DNA of 64,000 nucleotides, from the NCBI GenBank assembly GCA_029706075.1, contig JAINUG010000199.1, forward strand, positions 806,001-870,000. The letters run 5' to 3'. The DNA comes from Aldrovandia affinis. Lineage: Eukaryota; Chordata; Actinopteri; Notacanthiformes; Halosauridae. How positions within the stretch are numbered: the first letter of the stretch is position 1; each line of letters opens with the position of its first letter. The notes beneath the pieces were generated by a model. That model worked only from the letters and a program-made list of their open reading frames with translations, was not told where the DNA came from and searched no databases. The position numbers and the translations under genes were made by a program. Positions 48,370 through 61,329 of the stretch are shown in pieces.

Positions 48370-49888
48370 TATTTATAACACCAGGTGAAACAGACTAATG
48401 ATATGGTGTGCGCTTTAGCCGGTAACCTGGAACAACTTGGCAAATTGCTTCAAAATACACAAACAAGGTTTGACTCTCTCCACTCCACCGTCTGTGCTAA
48501 CAAACAGGAGCTGACTGAAAATAGCACAGCTCACATTGAAGCCGACGGAGATGGTGGACAGGAGCAGGCGGTCCAATGTGAGACTGGTGGGCCTTGAACA
48601 TAAATAGGGAGAGGATGCCATCGGCTTCCTCAGAAAAAATCGACCAAAATGGATTCTCTCGTTAGCAGGCCGAGATATCCACATTGAGAGGGCCCATTGT
48701 ATGTACAGTGTTAGTGACAAAAACTCCTCCCGCTATTACACTCTCATCTTTAATCTGCTGTATTTCGTGGATCAACAAGATATCCTGCGGGGTGCAAGGG
48801 ACCTCTCTCCCCATTAAACACAAACAACAGACATGTTATGTTCTGAGTGTCTGTTCTGTTGTTTTTTGGTCTTTGTTTATTTTTCATTCAGTCCTTATTC
48901 ATTATTCTTTATTCAGTTTTGTATTTTCATTGTTCTGTCACGTTCTGCTCCCTGTCTGTCCTTGTTCCGTTTATTTCGAGATCCACTCCTTGTCTTGTCA
49001 TGCACTTCGGGAGTTTATACATTTCGGGTTTTTTCCGTCTTCACTAATTATCTCACGCTTCTAACTTTCGCTCATTCTGTCTCATTATCGTATCCCTGAT
49101 TAGCTTTTCACTTTCCCTTTCATTCGCACGCAGCTTCTCTCTTTGCGTTCCTCCCCTTTAACTATGCATGTGTCTGCCTGATCTCCCAGGTCGTTTATTG
49201 TATATATGTTTGAATGTTTCCCAGTCCGTGTCTTTCGTTTCCCCTCGTTATTCTATTAGCGAATCCCCTCGTTATTAGATTATCAATTCCCATTGTTCAC
49301 ACCTGTGTTCCTACCTCTCTCTCCTCCCAGTCACACCTGATTCCCATTGTGTTTCCTGTCTCTGCCTGTATATATGTTCAGTGTTTACGTTTTCTCTTTG
49401 TCAGTACGTTGATTCTTTATTCCCTGAGCCTACCCTTCTTACAGCCAGAGTTTATTGCATTCCTTCCGAGACACCCCTTCTGTTGACTACCCCGAGCCTG
49501 CCTAGCGATTCTGTTTTGTTTGCCTATCTGCCTACCTGTTTTGACTTTTTGGACTGCCTTTTTGACTACTCTCTGCCTTGTGTTTTTGTACCTTTGATTA
49601 TCTGATTCCTGGTTTTGATCCCTGCTTCCTATTAAACGTTCCTTTTTGCCTGATCCTGGTCTGCGTCTGGGTCCTTATCCCGTACTTCACAAGACATTGC
49701 TGTTCTTTCCCGACTACAGCCTGGACACGGCAAAGAACATGATGGGATTTTCCCAAGTTCGGAAGAAGATGGTTTCTCTGGGCCTTCAGCCCTTCCTGCT
49801 TTATCCAGCCCAGTTGAAGTTGACACATGAGGGGAACAGATTCATTTTCAAATCACCCCAGGTGGTTGAGGAGTTCCTGCGGCAAAGA
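48370..49888 (+). pseudogene. L1 ORF1 (RNA-binding protein) remnant, split by an LTR
   Basis: The left part (48385-48597) reads a coiled-coil-like region with a leucine/glutamine pattern. After a frameshift it continues with FLRKNRPKWILSLAGRDIHI and a YTLIFNLLYFVDQQDILRGA block (about 48620-48800), typical of the ORF1 RNA-recognition domain. The right part after the LTR (49697-49888) reads FFPDYSLDTAKNMMGFSQVR and LLYPAQLKLTHEG, typical of its C-terminal domain. ORF1 protein coats LINE RNA and acts as a chaperone. The LTR insertion and frame breaks inactivate it. Confidence 0.75.
48834..49691 (+). repeat. Solo LTR, 858 bp
   Basis: TGTTATGTTC...TACTTCACA with a perfect 5-bp duplication AGACA (48829-48833, 49692-49696). 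It contains TATATATG near 49367 and an ATTAAACG signal near 49630. It interrupts the L1 ORF1 and no internal region remains. Confidence 0.85.
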
Positions 49889-49968
49889 TGACCTCTCCGG
49901 AGGCTCCACCATCGCAAGCTATGGATAATGGTCATGCTGTCGTGCAGCGAAGAGCTGGCACGGTATTA

Positions 49969-50175
49969 CATTACATTACATTACATTACAGGCATTTAGC
50001 AGACGCTCTTATCCAGAGCGACTTACACAGTTTCACATTTCTTTACATACAATCCATTTATACAGCTGGATATTTACTGAAGCAATCCAGGTTAAGTACC
50101 TTGATCCCACCTGGGATCGAACCTGCAACCTTTGCGTTACAAGCCCAGTTCCTTAACCATTATGCTAACACTGCC
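49969..50175 (-). mobile_element. tRNA-derived SINE with L2-type tail
   Basis: The minus-strand head CAGTGTTAGCATAATGGTTA and GCAGGTTCGATCC give clear A and B boxes. The tail AGTCGCTCTGGATAAGAGCG is that of L2 LINEs, followed by (TGTAA)n. It is flanked by GTATTA on both sides (49963-49968, 50176-50181). Confidence 0.8.
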
Positions 50176-50879
50176 GTATTAATGGACATTACAAAACAAC
50201 AAGCAGTTGCGTGAGTTATATTCTATCAGGTGGTGGTATGCACATATTTTCAAACAACTACTCATTGGGCCTCATTGGATAATTCACTACCGGTATCTCG
50301 GGATAATTAATGGTATGTAGTGGTAGCAACATAATTAGCTAGCTAACAAGGTTTTTGAATGGCGCTATCGCTTTATTTGGAACTGTGTTCATTTATTTTT
50401 CCAATAGTGGTTTGAATGATGGTTTGAATAGTCATATTGCATTGTCTGGGCAACTTTAATTTTTCTTTTTCGATTGCGTTGGCAACAATGGGACATTGAA
50501 AGCTTAATCCCGCCACACTGAATCTGGTGTGATTGCACATCAGGGGGTGGCGCTACATACCGAGTGCATTTAATTCAAATGTAAAGGAGGGGGTGGGGTG
50601 AGTTGGGGACTTTTTGCATTGCTGTTTGAAGAGTCAAGGCTCTAACGGATTTTGTGTTCTTTCAAACCTTAGGGATTATGTCTATGCCCTGGCGGTTGTG
50701 TAATCATGTTGTTCATACTTTGTTTTGTTAACACTACAGAAACATCTTTAATAGCTCATGAGTTTGTATGTATATATTTTGTCATTGTTGGATCAGAAGA
50801 TGGAACAGATTTCGATAAATTGTATAGCTTAATATTACATGATATGGATGTAAATAAGCCTTTGCTTATTGCAAGTAGT

Positions 50880-53362
50880 TAATCTCAATGTCATTAGCTG
50901 GAATATCTGGGGCCTGAATTCTCTGATAAAGTGAACTAGGACTCTATAATTGTATTGTAGGAAGCTACAAAATTCTGTGATCTGCGGAGTGGATGACGGG
51001 TCTGGTGATTTGTTTATCACCATTAATCACGTAAAAATCCTTTTAGTCTCCATCTATGCCCCCAATGATTTTGATAGCATAACTTTACTACAGTTCCATG
51101 ACTCTCATGTCATTGTGGGTGGGGATTTTAATGTCACCATTAACCTAATGATGGACTGGTCCGCCGGAGTCCTTGGTCAGATTCCAACATCATCTTTTGC
51201 CCTGAGAGCCTTTTTAGCAGACCTAAATTTGGTATATCCATGGCATATACGGAATGATCAGGTTAAAGACTTCTCATTTTACTTTAACCGCCATGGCTCT
51301 TATTCTAGGATTGACTATATTGTGGTATCCCCCTCTTTGATTAATCATGTAGCACATATTGAAATGCTACCCATCCTCATTTCTGATTATTCTCCAAGTC
51401 TAGAGCATCCATTAATGCAATTCGGACAAAAGAAGGGCTAGTGGCGGCTAATCCAACAGCCGTTAATAATGTGTTCGAAGAAGATAGCACTAACAACGCT
51501 TTTATTAAAGAAAGGTAATAGAGTGCTTCAGCTCCAACCATCCTGTATCTTTGATTTGTAGTGATGTCAAACTATATGTTAAGGTGTAATAACGTATTGG
51601 TGTCGGGAATGGACCCGTTAGTTAGTGAGTTAATACATCACGACCAGACTGGTTTTCTGAGTGGGAGGATAGCAGGAGACAATATGCGCAGATTGGCACA
51701 CGTTATTGACCTCGTGGATACTATGAAGGAGGACTGTGCTGTATTATGGCTAGATGCCGAAAAAGCCTTTGACAGGTTAGAATGGGGCTATTTATGGCTG
51801 GTTTTAGAACGGTTCAGGTTGGTCAAAAATGTATTTCTATGGTCAATACTTTATACAATACCCCTACAGCTTCAGTGATAACCGGCAGCTGCCGGCATGA
51901 TCGTTTGTTCATTCCCAAGGTTGAGGTCTCGATTGCAGATGTATTATCGCACAAGTTACCTTCTTTTATACCTACTGACGCCTGTTTTACCCACCTAGGT
52001 ATTCAAATTTACCCCACCCTTCAGAAGATTGTCAGAGACAACTTCCAGGGCTTGCTGCAGAAAATGAAGGATGACTGTCATAGGTGGAATACTATAATAA
52101 TCTTCCTACAAGGTAGAATTACTATGGTTAAAATGTCTTACCTCAGGTGAATTTTTTATTTTTCATGATTCCTGTCTCCCCATCGCCAAAATTTATAGAA
52201 GAGGTTCATTCCATCACTGCAGGCAGAACCAGCTCCATTACACAGGTATGAGTCCCTGGATCAAGAGTCCAAAGTAGCCTGGCGAAGTATACAGTGTGCT
52301 TTGGTGAAACCACATGGGCTCCATTACTTGTTGTATGCAGGAGTAGGTCGTAGGAACAACAGTCTTAGGTTTGGTAGCATAATCTCACACTCAATACAGA
52401 TTTGGAGAAAGGTAGAGACTGTAATGGGTAATCTGCCTAAATGTAATCAACTATCCTATATGGAATAATTTCTGTTTACTGACAGGGGGAAATCATTTTG
52501 CATGCCCTTCATGGTCCTCCAAGGGCATTCATACATTAATTGATGTTCATGATGAGACAGGCCTACGTGCATTTCAAGATATCAAAGATGGGTTTGATCT
52601 GTCAGGCTCCTCTTATTTTATATACCTGAGATTGAGATCAGCCATGAAAGCATATGGGGTTCCATGGAATGCGCCCTTACCAAAACATCCAATAGCAGAC
52701 TGAATAGACCTTAATAGATGGTCTCAAGGAGTGGTAACGTATATGTACAAATCTCTCCGAGAAAGGATATGTAAGAAATTGCCAGTTACCAGTTTGTTCA
52801 TTTTAAATGAATCTACAGAGCATACGCCACACCTTATAGACAGTTACATTTTTAATTAATCACAAGTCCATATTGTACAATATGTCGGGGCGATGCCATA
52901 GGCACTGTTTTGCACATGTATTGGGAATGCCTCGTCGTATACTCCTTCTGGGGTCATGTCTGGTTGTTGCTAAGTCAATTAACAGGAATTAGTTTTAAGC
53001 CAGATGCTTGCTTATGCCTGCTAAATGACGACTCTCTCATAATTTTACATTGATTCAATGTAGGTTGCTCCTGGCGAGCTTTACTGCAGCGAAAAAAGCA
53101 ATCCTGCAGATCTGGATAAACCCAGATATAGCATTGAAGGAATATTGGATATTAATGCTACAATACATTCTGAATTTAAAATGTACTACTGCAAGATATA
53201 AAGCTAAACCTGCAACAGTTTTGGCAGGCCCGGGCAGGAATCTCTTTAACAATCAAGAACTTTCTTTTGGGTTAAATCTATTTTATAGCTGTTTTTCTGA
53301 TTCTGTATGTAGCGACCTGGTATCATACTTTACTTCTTTATTTAAATGTTCTTCTCATTAGC
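50880..53362 (+). pseudogene. L1 ORF2 (endonuclease-reverse transcriptase) remnant
   Basis: The endonuclease start LNVISWNIWGLNS is near 50883. The main endonuclease frame (50950-51441) has IYAPN, the catalytic GGDFNVT, SRIDYIVVS and ISDYSP motifs. The reverse transcriptase (51561-51878) has DQTGFLSGRIAGDNMRRL and LDAEKAFDRLEWGYLW. The palm with the FADD-type motif is deleted, and the frame resumes at 51900-52150 (HLGIQIYP, ITMVKMSYL). The C-terminal region reaches LLASFTAAKKAILQIW near 53065-53115. The enzyme would nick target DNA and copy LINE RNA in place. Deletions, stops and frameshifts make it inactive. Confidence 0.8.
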
Positions 53363-53410
53363 TTTTTGACGCATGATCACCTTATGGTGTGACTATGTAG
53401 TGTTGACTGT

Positions 53411-53575
53411 AATAATAATAATAATAATATACGCCATTTAGCAGACGCTTTTATCCAAAGCGACTTACAGTAGTGAATGCATACATTTTCAGTATATGTG
53501 GCCCCAGTGGGGATTGAACACACAACCTAAGCGTTGCCAACGCTGTGCTCTACCAACTGAGCCACAGAGAACCAC
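53411..53575 (-). mobile_element. tRNA-derived SINE in the L1 3' UTR
   Basis: The minus-strand head CTCTGTGGCTCAGTTGGTAG (A box) and GTGTGTTCAATCCCC (B box) resemble a Lys- or Ala-type tRNA. The L2-type tail TAAGTCGCTTTGGATAAAAG is followed by (TTA)n. Confidence 0.8.
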
Positions 53576-53692
53576 TGCAGAGTATGTCTGCAGTGTCTGG
53601 TTTTTGTGTGTTTGCATAGGTTTGTTGTATGTGTATGGTAGTTATGTATGTCTGAAAATCAATAAAAATGTTAATCACAAAAAAAAGAAAAA

Positions 53693-55320
53693 ATGTATTG
53701 TATCATTTTGATGAGTTCTTATTGTGTACATGTGTAGCATAGACAATATACGAGTGGTGAGAATGTTCTACTATGTTTTAGGTAGAAACAGCTCTCTTAA
53801 GAAGTCTTCAGAGTGTTCCATATCAGGTTTCAGAAACCGCATACATAAAATGCATTACAGGAACAATCTACAGGGAGGAGATAATATTGTCTGACATTTG
53901 CTGGTTGTTGTTTCCAGATTAAAGGAAAATTCTATAAAACAAAAACGAGAAACAGACCTTTCTGACTTTCAAATAATGTGAGTGATATCACCCTTTGTAC
54001 AATAATTAAAGTTTATCTCTCAGTGTCCTCTCTGAGTGACCTGTTCTTCAATGCATAGATTGGTCATGTGGTCCCACTAGATGGTTTGCATTGTCTGTGA
54101 AGGTATATCAATACTTACAATCTTAATCTTTTTTTCCCTTTTTCTTCAGTGTCACACTGGGATTTGTAAACCATTCTATATCGACCTTTTAGAACTGTCA
54201 TTACAACATGAGTAAACGCCCTTTGGTCCTGAGCCAGATTGTCATCAGATCCCTAAGGAAATTAACTCCAGTATCAATGGTTGCTATCATGGGTTTAAAG
54301 ATTTTATATATTAAGGCACAAACTGGGCACTGAATGTAGTAATTGCAATGTTTATAATTTTACGTTCCTATTATGTTGAAATCAAATTATGCACTAAAGG
54401 AAACACATTTATGGAGTTAAAGAAAATATAGATTAGTATTGCCTTCATTATGTCCCTAAATTGGGTTTTTGTTGAAAAAAATTATATGTATTAAATTGAG
54501 ATCATACCGTATAGATTATTTTTTTGAACAAATGAATTCAAACAAACACATTTTGTACAAAAGTACATTTCCTAAGTAGTACAAGCACTAAAACAAAGAA
54601 AGGGAAACATTGCACTACATTCAGTTGATATACTTTGCATTTCAGGTGAAAGTAAAGGGCACATTATTGTCATCTGTTGAAGATTGACTTAGTGTAGGAC
54701 CTTTCGGTCTGAGGTCCTACATTGTAATAGGTTCCCATTGGCAAATATGCAAGGCTTTAATTTGGGTTTTAGAACACCTTTTTAATGAGCAATTATGCAA
54801 TTTAATGTCCTTATAATGTCATACAGTGGTCTGGTAATAACAAAGGAAATTACAGAAATTACAAATTCAATGTCTTTAAAGAAGTAACCCCACCATGTGA
54901 CTGCGGAGATGGCAGGAAGGTTTGTGTCTTCATTCTGGATGGCTATAGTGTAGAAGGCTGCCCTTGGCACCCTGCTGGCCTAGATGTGTATCAGGTGGAA
55001 ATCTTCACACCTTGAAAACGTTCCGTAACCGCTCTTGAGCAACTACATTCTGTCTCATACCATTTATCATCCACCCCATAATGTCCAGAAGAAATATGCT
55101 GCTGGAAGTGCCATCCTTCATGTGAGTCAAAAGTTGAAGTTTCCATTTGTTTTGTGGACATAAAGTTCCTCTAATTCTATTGAAAACCCACAAGGTTGTG
55201 AGACACAGTTAAACACCTTAATCAAGAGGACAGTATGTTATTGGCATAGACTAAATCTTCAAAAATAAACACTTGGCAAAGATTTTCTTGAAACTTTTAA
55301 ATAAAGATAAAAGATATCTT
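53693..55320. other. AT-rich region without a recognised gene
   Basis: Contains a 9-bp perfect hairpin GTAGGACCT/AGGTCCTAC at 54694-54720. No coding motif seen. Confidence 0.4.
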
Positions 55321-55324
55321 ATTT

Positions 55325-55640
55325 TCAGATTTTTTCAAATTCTTTCCCAATTTTGTGGCCAATTGTACCTGTACCCTCTACTGCAAATTTACTGCCGCAA
55401 CCCTGGAACAGCAGTGACAAAGACGCCGAACGGCCTCCTCCAAAACGGAACTCGCAAAGCTGTTGACCTTAAGTCCAACACACAGAGCCACATGCGTATA
55501 CATCAAATTAATTCCAGCTTCCCCCCCCCTCCCCTGGGGGTGGACAGCCAATCACAGCCCCGGGACTCAGAACAACCTGGGCAAACTGAGGAACTTGTAC
55601 TTAGAACAAGTGCCTTTACTGGTTGTGCTACCCGAGGGAT
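55325..55640 (-). mobile_element. tRNA-derived SINE (diverged subtype)
   Basis: Tail TTTTGTGGCCAATTGTACC at the left, body CCCCTGGGGGTGGACAGCCAATC, and a weak tRNA-like head at the right (ACAAGTGCCTTTACTGG). Closest to the 10180-10510 copy. Confidence 0.55.
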
Positions 55641-56335
55641 GCACTACATTAGTGGGGTGAGAATGTGTGTGTATAATCATCCACAAAAACTCTTTCAAAT
55701 GTATTTTTGAAATACAGTCAACACGTGCTCAGCAAATGTGTAAAGTTCCCCCACAGCGTTTCTGCCTTGACATTAGAAGGTTGTGGGTTCAATCTCATTA
55801 CATCTTTCCTTGGCACTTAGCATTACAGAGATGGATTGGGGTAATGGGTGTGTGATGGTCTCGGGTCACATCTAGGGGGATTGCTTGTGTGAGAATTTGT
55901 TTAACATCACAGAAAACATGAACGTGGTGCCTATCCATTCCATAGTGCTTGTGTGAATCACTGACTTATCGATTGATTGATGGAGTTAATGTGTTGTCAT
56001 GACTGACTCGACCTTGTGGTGAATGAGGGATGATGTGCCAGGAAGAGATTGAGGTACAGAGATGAAGCAAGTTAAGTTGTAGGATGTGTTTGAATTATTT
56101 TGGTTCCCTTGTTTCATTTATTTTATTTCCCATTCCTTCTATTTCCCCTGACCCTACATCCATCCTGCAGAGGTACAGCCTCTGGGATAGCTTTGTGCTT
56201 TAAACTGACAGCCTTGTGTTGGGGCATAGTGCAAAATTTGTCTCTGCAGAAGACAGAAAATAAATGTGATTTGAAATAGTTTAAGCTAATGGTTAAGCGT
56301 ATGAAAATAGATTTAGTAATTACTGAAATAACACT

Positions 56336-56700
56336 GCGGCACGGTGGTGCAGTGGATAGCACTGTCGCCTCACAGCAAGAAGGTCTCGGGTTCGAATCCA
56401 GGCCGGGGGCCTTTCTGTGCGGAGTTTGCATGTTCTCCCCGTGTTCGCGTGGGTTTCCTCCGGGTACTCCGGTTTCCTCCCACAGTCCAAAGACATGCAG
56501 GTTAGGCTAATTGGAGAGTCTAAATTGCCCGTAGGTATGAGTGTGTGAGTGAATGGTGTGTGTGCCCTGCGATGGATTGGCGACCTGTCCAGGGTGTATT
56601 CCTGCCTCTCGCCCGGAACGCATGCTGGGATAGGCTCCAGCCCCCCCCCCCGCGACCCTGACCAGGAATAAGCGGCTTAGATAATGGATGGATGGATGGA
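56336..56700 (+). mobile_element. tRNA-derived SINE with GGAT tail, full length
   Basis: The head GCGGCACGGTGGTGCAGTGG (A box) and TCGGGTTCGAATCCAGG (B box) are followed by CATGTTCTCCCCGTG, TCCTCCCACAGTCCAAAGAC and a (GGAT)n tail. It is flanked by a perfect 12-bp duplication TGAAATAACACT (56324-56335, 56701-56712). This SINE type is common in fish genomes. The long exact duplication indicates a fairly recent insertion. Confidence 0.88.
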
Positions 56701-56712
56701 TGAAATAACACT

Positions 56713-59555
56713 TAAATAATCACTGTTTGAGGATCATGGATACTGGGACAAATCATTTAGGAGAACTTATTTCCACTTGAAATGTTTGGTTAAAATAAGT
56801 AGGCTGGTGTCCTTGTTTCTGCAGCAGATATATGAACACACTCAGCCCATGGTCTTAAAGCATAAGGTGGTACTGTGGAATTCCCCACATTGTCTAACAT
56901 GTTTGGTTAAACAATACAGAAACCTGAGAGTGGGAGGGTCTGCTGCTATGAGGGGTTTGCTCATCTACTGTGTTGTGGCAGGCAATTCATTTAGTGTTAG
57001 TTACAATAATGTGACTTACAAATACACGCAATGTAATGAAATTCCATGAATTCCATTCCATGAATATTCCATTCTGTTTTACTTTTGGTGACGTTTCCTT
57101 AAGTTACCTCCCCTTTTATTTGATTCCCTCCCCTTCCATTTTGTTTGTTATAAATATGCCATTTAAATGTGTGAGCGGGAGAACTGACCCTGTTTTAGGT
57201 CAAGTTCTCCTTACAGCTGCTTGTAAATAAAGCTATTTCAATTCAAAAATAATTCAAAAAGAACACCCACGTGCATTTCCATTCAATATGTCAAACATTG
57301 ATTCAAACAAGCGATCCAATAAATATACAGTATTTTATTAATGTAAAAGAACTGTATGCACAATAGTAAATGGAAAAAGGTGAGGTTGATGTATTTCAAT
57401 AAAGACACTACAAGGAATTTGATACTGATTAAAAAAATAAAATAATCAGGACTCTCTCTTTAGATTGCCAGTATTTCTATGGATGTGGAAAAGGTGTGTG
57501 TGTCTGCGTGTGCGTTTGTTTGCAAATCCTGTAATTGCAATGTCATCATGAAATTCAATTATTTGATAAAATAATTTGCAAGAGTTTAGTAATTAAAGCA
57601 TGCTGCATAGTCCCAGTGCAGTGAGTTGACCTTTACATTGCATCAAAGGTCATGGCAGATAATAATAATGACTAGATTACTTTCATGGTGCCTGAAAATG
57701 AGCTGCTAACAGACAATGAACAACTGATGCCCATGATGACAATATGTGTTTAGCTTATTGGCTCATGGTCTATGAAACTGGGAGCTGGAAAATGCAATAT
57801 TACCATTTTGTTTGCATTTCGTTCTTGTTTTACAGTACACACAAATGCTACAAATAGTCAAATCCAAAATTCAATAATAGTTCCCTGAGCACAGAGACAA
57901 CAGAGTTTAAGTTTTTGACAATTGCAAAACTCTTCATAGTATTCTATGTAATGTTATCAAATTAAATAGAAAAGGACAATATATGAACAATATAACCTTA
58001 CAAAGCCAAACATCAGCAACAGCAAAACATATACCCTTACATATGACATTTACAGTTTAAAAATTGACAGATAAAGCAACCTGGGCCTCATTCCTTGCAG
58101 CAGGTTTAACTAATCCAGGCTAGTCTGGATTCAGTTAACTCAATAATCTCTGTTTCTCAGCGACACATTCAGGCTACAGTTATTAGGCTACAGGCTAACT
58201 CGATTCAGAATTTATTCATCAGAATAATTGCGCGTGCCTATTCTACTTCAAAAACGGAGAAACGCTGCGCACTGAAACAATGATCTTTACCTACGAATGT
58301 TTTTCTTTTTTCAGCTATAAGGAGTGGGGCCCTGGTCTCATGGTGAATCACAAAAAAGTATAAATTTAAGGCATTCCATGTCCCCTGAAATATTCATTTA
58401 TATTAATATTATTAGTTAATGTGCCCCAGGCACATTACATATCCTTTCCACAGCTGGATGAACTGATCAGCTTTATTTTGATATGGCAAGAAAAAACACT
58501 TCTCAAAACAATGTTTTTATAAATGAAAAAGTGTCATATAAATTAGTTAGCTGGGTCATTCCATGAAATGGCTGCCTTTTGTGTCCCCAAGAAACAATCA
58601 GCAATAAAACTACTATAAAGACAGATAAACTCTCCATTTTTAAATATGTTATTATTGTGCCTTTTCTCCTCAATATAAAACCAATTTAAATTAAATAAAT
58701 ATTATTTTAGAGAATTAAAATGACTTTTATGCAGAAGAGGGTAAGGAATTTGGCCTGTCCCTCACTATGATCTTTCAAATTCAGTAAGACTTTGAATGTG
58801 TAAAATGTAGACAATATGTTTAAAATGTCACATTTGCATAATGTTTAAAGTGAGATCTTATTGCTAAACTTATATTGTATGAAATACATATATTAATTGT
58901 TGAAAAAAGTATCAATTTGTCTGTGTCCCTTAATTTCACTTCAACCCTGTTACCCTAACAAAAAAACCCTTGCAAAATAATCGAACATTCCTGAAGTGAC
59001 ATCAGTTACAGGATTTTGCATAATCTCTCTATCAGGAAGACAATAGTCCAAGGACAAGTACGTTTCTCTCATTTCTAATGTACTATTTTTGATGTTTTAT
59101 AATGTTTGACCAAGGGGGACAAGCATGAGACGTCAACCCTGTTACCATATTTTAACGTATAAATGTGTATAATTGTTTATTTTTCACATTATGGTCAAGA
59201 TCTATAAGCAATAACCTTTTAAATGCATATCATGTTTTCCTGTGACCTTCATCAGTTAGCTAGTAATGAGCATATTACCTTTAAACGGTCAACCCTGTTA
59301 CTGTCAACCCTGTTACTTTTTGAGAGTGAAATACACTTTAAGATATTACATACAATTTGTCCAACTAATGCAATAATTTCACAGTTTACTGAGGTGGAAG
59401 ATACATGTATCTTTTGTTAACAGAAAGGAGAAACCATTGTGCATTAGTTTTATGAATGTGGTGTGGTAATAGAGTTTTGAAAGTAACTAAGCACTTATGC
59501 ATTTGATTTTATAAATTGTAAATATGTTTTTACTTTGAAAGATATTATTTGCTAC
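56713..59555. other. AT-rich region without a recognised gene
   Basis: Phrase TCAACCCTGTTAC recurs at about 58942, 59134, 59289 and 59304. No coding motif or element terminus recognised. Confidence 0.4.
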
Positions 59556-59564
59556 TATGTGTAA

Positions 59565-59685
59565 TGGGGTTGGTTCTGCCCGCAGCAAGTTTCGAACTGA
59601 AGATCTGGACGCAAAAAGAGAGCCATTTAGCCTGCTGAACTAAAGACTCAAGTCCCTAACTCTGGGAACTAATCACATTCTTATC
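59565..59685 (-). repeat. Possible tRNA-like SINE head fragment
   Basis: The minus strand reads AGTTCAGCAGGCTAAATGG and TTCAGTTCGAAACTTG, weak A- and B-box-like segments about 35 bp apart. No body or tail was identified. Confidence 0.25.
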
Positions 59686-59738
59686 AACGTCATATTCTGT
59701 AGTGGACGCTCAAGTACCAGAGCTCATCCACTACATAT

Positions 59739-60260
59739 TGTGACATCATGAGAGGTTTTACCAGGGCAGGTCGGTGTGGGGCAGTGCAACAACACACAAA
59801 AAACAGGCAAAACACAGACGGTTCAAACATAAAGTCCAGATTTATTTCTCCGCAGGGCATGAATGGGTACTTTTCCTCCAAACAACAATCCAAAATCCAA
59901 CTTAAATATTCCAAGAGGAAAAAGGGTTCTTCCAGAAATCAAACATTCAAAAATTGTCTTAACGCAAAAGTCTTCTTCCATTAAACAGTTCTCAAATCAG
60001 AAGGTTACTTTCCTTGGTTTGTTTGTTTGTTCCTTCCAGCTCCTTCCAGCCATGTGCTCGGCTCCCCACTCTCTCTCTCCTTTGTCCTGCGTGTGGGCTT
60101 TTTATACTGGCCTTGATTAGGTGGCCCAAACACCTACACCTGGAGTCGTGTTGCATTGTGGGGCTTGTAGTGTGTACAACGGCGGCCATTTTGTGAAGTG
60201 GCCGCCGATCAGCAGGGGAATGCAGCACTCCTCCACCACACGTCCCCCTGTGATGCCACA
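59739..60260 (-). repeat. Solo LTR, 522 bp
   Basis: Inverse ends TGTGACATCA and TGATGCCACA, with a 4-bp duplication ATAT (59735-59738, 60261-60264). On the minus strand it has a GTATAAAAAG box near 60100 and an AATAAATC signal near 59845, in the right order for an LTR. The 4-bp duplication suggests a retroviral type rather than gypsy. Confidence 0.75.
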
Positions 60261-60524
60261 ATATGGAAACAAAAAGAATGTGGATTTAGTGTAAGTAGTT
60301 TTTTTATTTTTTATCCTTGCAGCTACATTTTATATGCACAAACAAAAATGTAAGAAATCTAGGCTCAGTGAATTCTGTGAATTATTTCTTATTTAAATGT
60401 AATCCCTTATTAAGCCCTGAAAACTGATACAAAATACAGTTGTATTCAAAAAGTGTAAAATGTTATTGAAGAATTATAATGTATTTGATATATATATACA
60501 GTATTTGTAAAGAATTTGTTTCTG

Positions 60525-60748
60525 ATTTTATCCCATTCTCTCCTAATTTAGTAACCAATTACACCCTCTATTTTTCATGGCAATCGCCCCCTCGTGATGT
60601 GAGTTCGCTGCCGTATCCCTGTGACACGGGCGAAGTATCATCTCCTCCGAGACGGCACTCGCCAAGCTGACGACCGTAACTCCAGTACTCCAGAGCCACT
60701 CCTGTACGCAGCAAACTTCATGACGGCTTCCCTCTCGCCTTCATGGGG
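60525..60748 (-). mobile_element. tRNA-derived SINE, head-truncated
   Basis: Tail and middle match 36411-36758 (CTGATTTTATCCCATTC, AGTTCGCTGCCGTA, CTCCTCCGAGAC). The tRNA head is lost where it meets the LINE fragment. Confidence 0.7.
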
Positions 60749-60849
60749 GAACACAAAATCACCTATTGAAAATTGTCTCCGAGGCAAATACAAATTGAAC
60801 CAACCCAGTAAGTTATCATCAAGATCAACCCAGATTCTTAGTCGGTCCA
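60749..60849 (-). pseudogene. LINE reverse-transcriptase fragment, third piece
   Basis: The minus strand reads MDRLRIWVDLDDNLLGWFNL, then LPRRQFSIGDFV. This corresponds to the segment after the catalytic AFDTIDH motif in L2/CR1-type LINEs, where a 'WF.SYL..R...V' pattern is conserved. It joins in frame to the 62441-62498 piece once the TTAA element between them is set aside. Confidence 0.7.
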
Positions 60850-61329
60850 TTAACCCCCTGAGGTCGACTGGATCGCCGACGATCCGAGCAGCAATAAAAG
60901 TATATTACTATTTCTAACGTCGCAAGATTTTATCATACACATGCGGCAAAAACAATGACAGAAACCTTAGAATCGTGAATTTCCGATTTGAGCACTGGCA
61001 AATAATATGAGATTTTTTTAATTAGGTTAATTAGACCAAAAGTAAACCTTGCCTTTCACTCTCTGTTTTACCTGGAAGTACCGTCCCCCTTCTATTGACA
61101 TGGTAACTAGGTGCTAGTTTCAGGGAGGGGTGTGGGACCATGTGTGAAATCGCTGTGTAAACAACATACAATGTCCCGACATTATATAACCTAGCATCTT
61201 GTCTGTGTTTACGGTTGTGATCAGCCAGCAACAGACTGTGTATGCTGATATTTATTTTATTTCCCATGTTTTCAAATACTCGTGAAAATATATGAATTCT
61301 GCGTCTTGTGACAATATACGGAAACAATC

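Larger units (their letters stand above)
48340..53692 (+). mobile_element. Decayed L1-like LINE
   Basis: ORF1-like and ORF2-like remnants lie in order on the plus strand. The element ends in CAATAAAAATGTTAATC plus an A-rich tail at about 53660-53692. It was later hit by a solo LTR (48834-49691) and SINEs (49969-50175, 53411-53575). Its own length is about 4 kb, with internal deletions in the reverse transcriptase. Confidence 0.75.

Noticed and set aside
54694-54720. microRNA-like hairpin
   Set aside because: The stem is only 9 bp, too short for a precursor.
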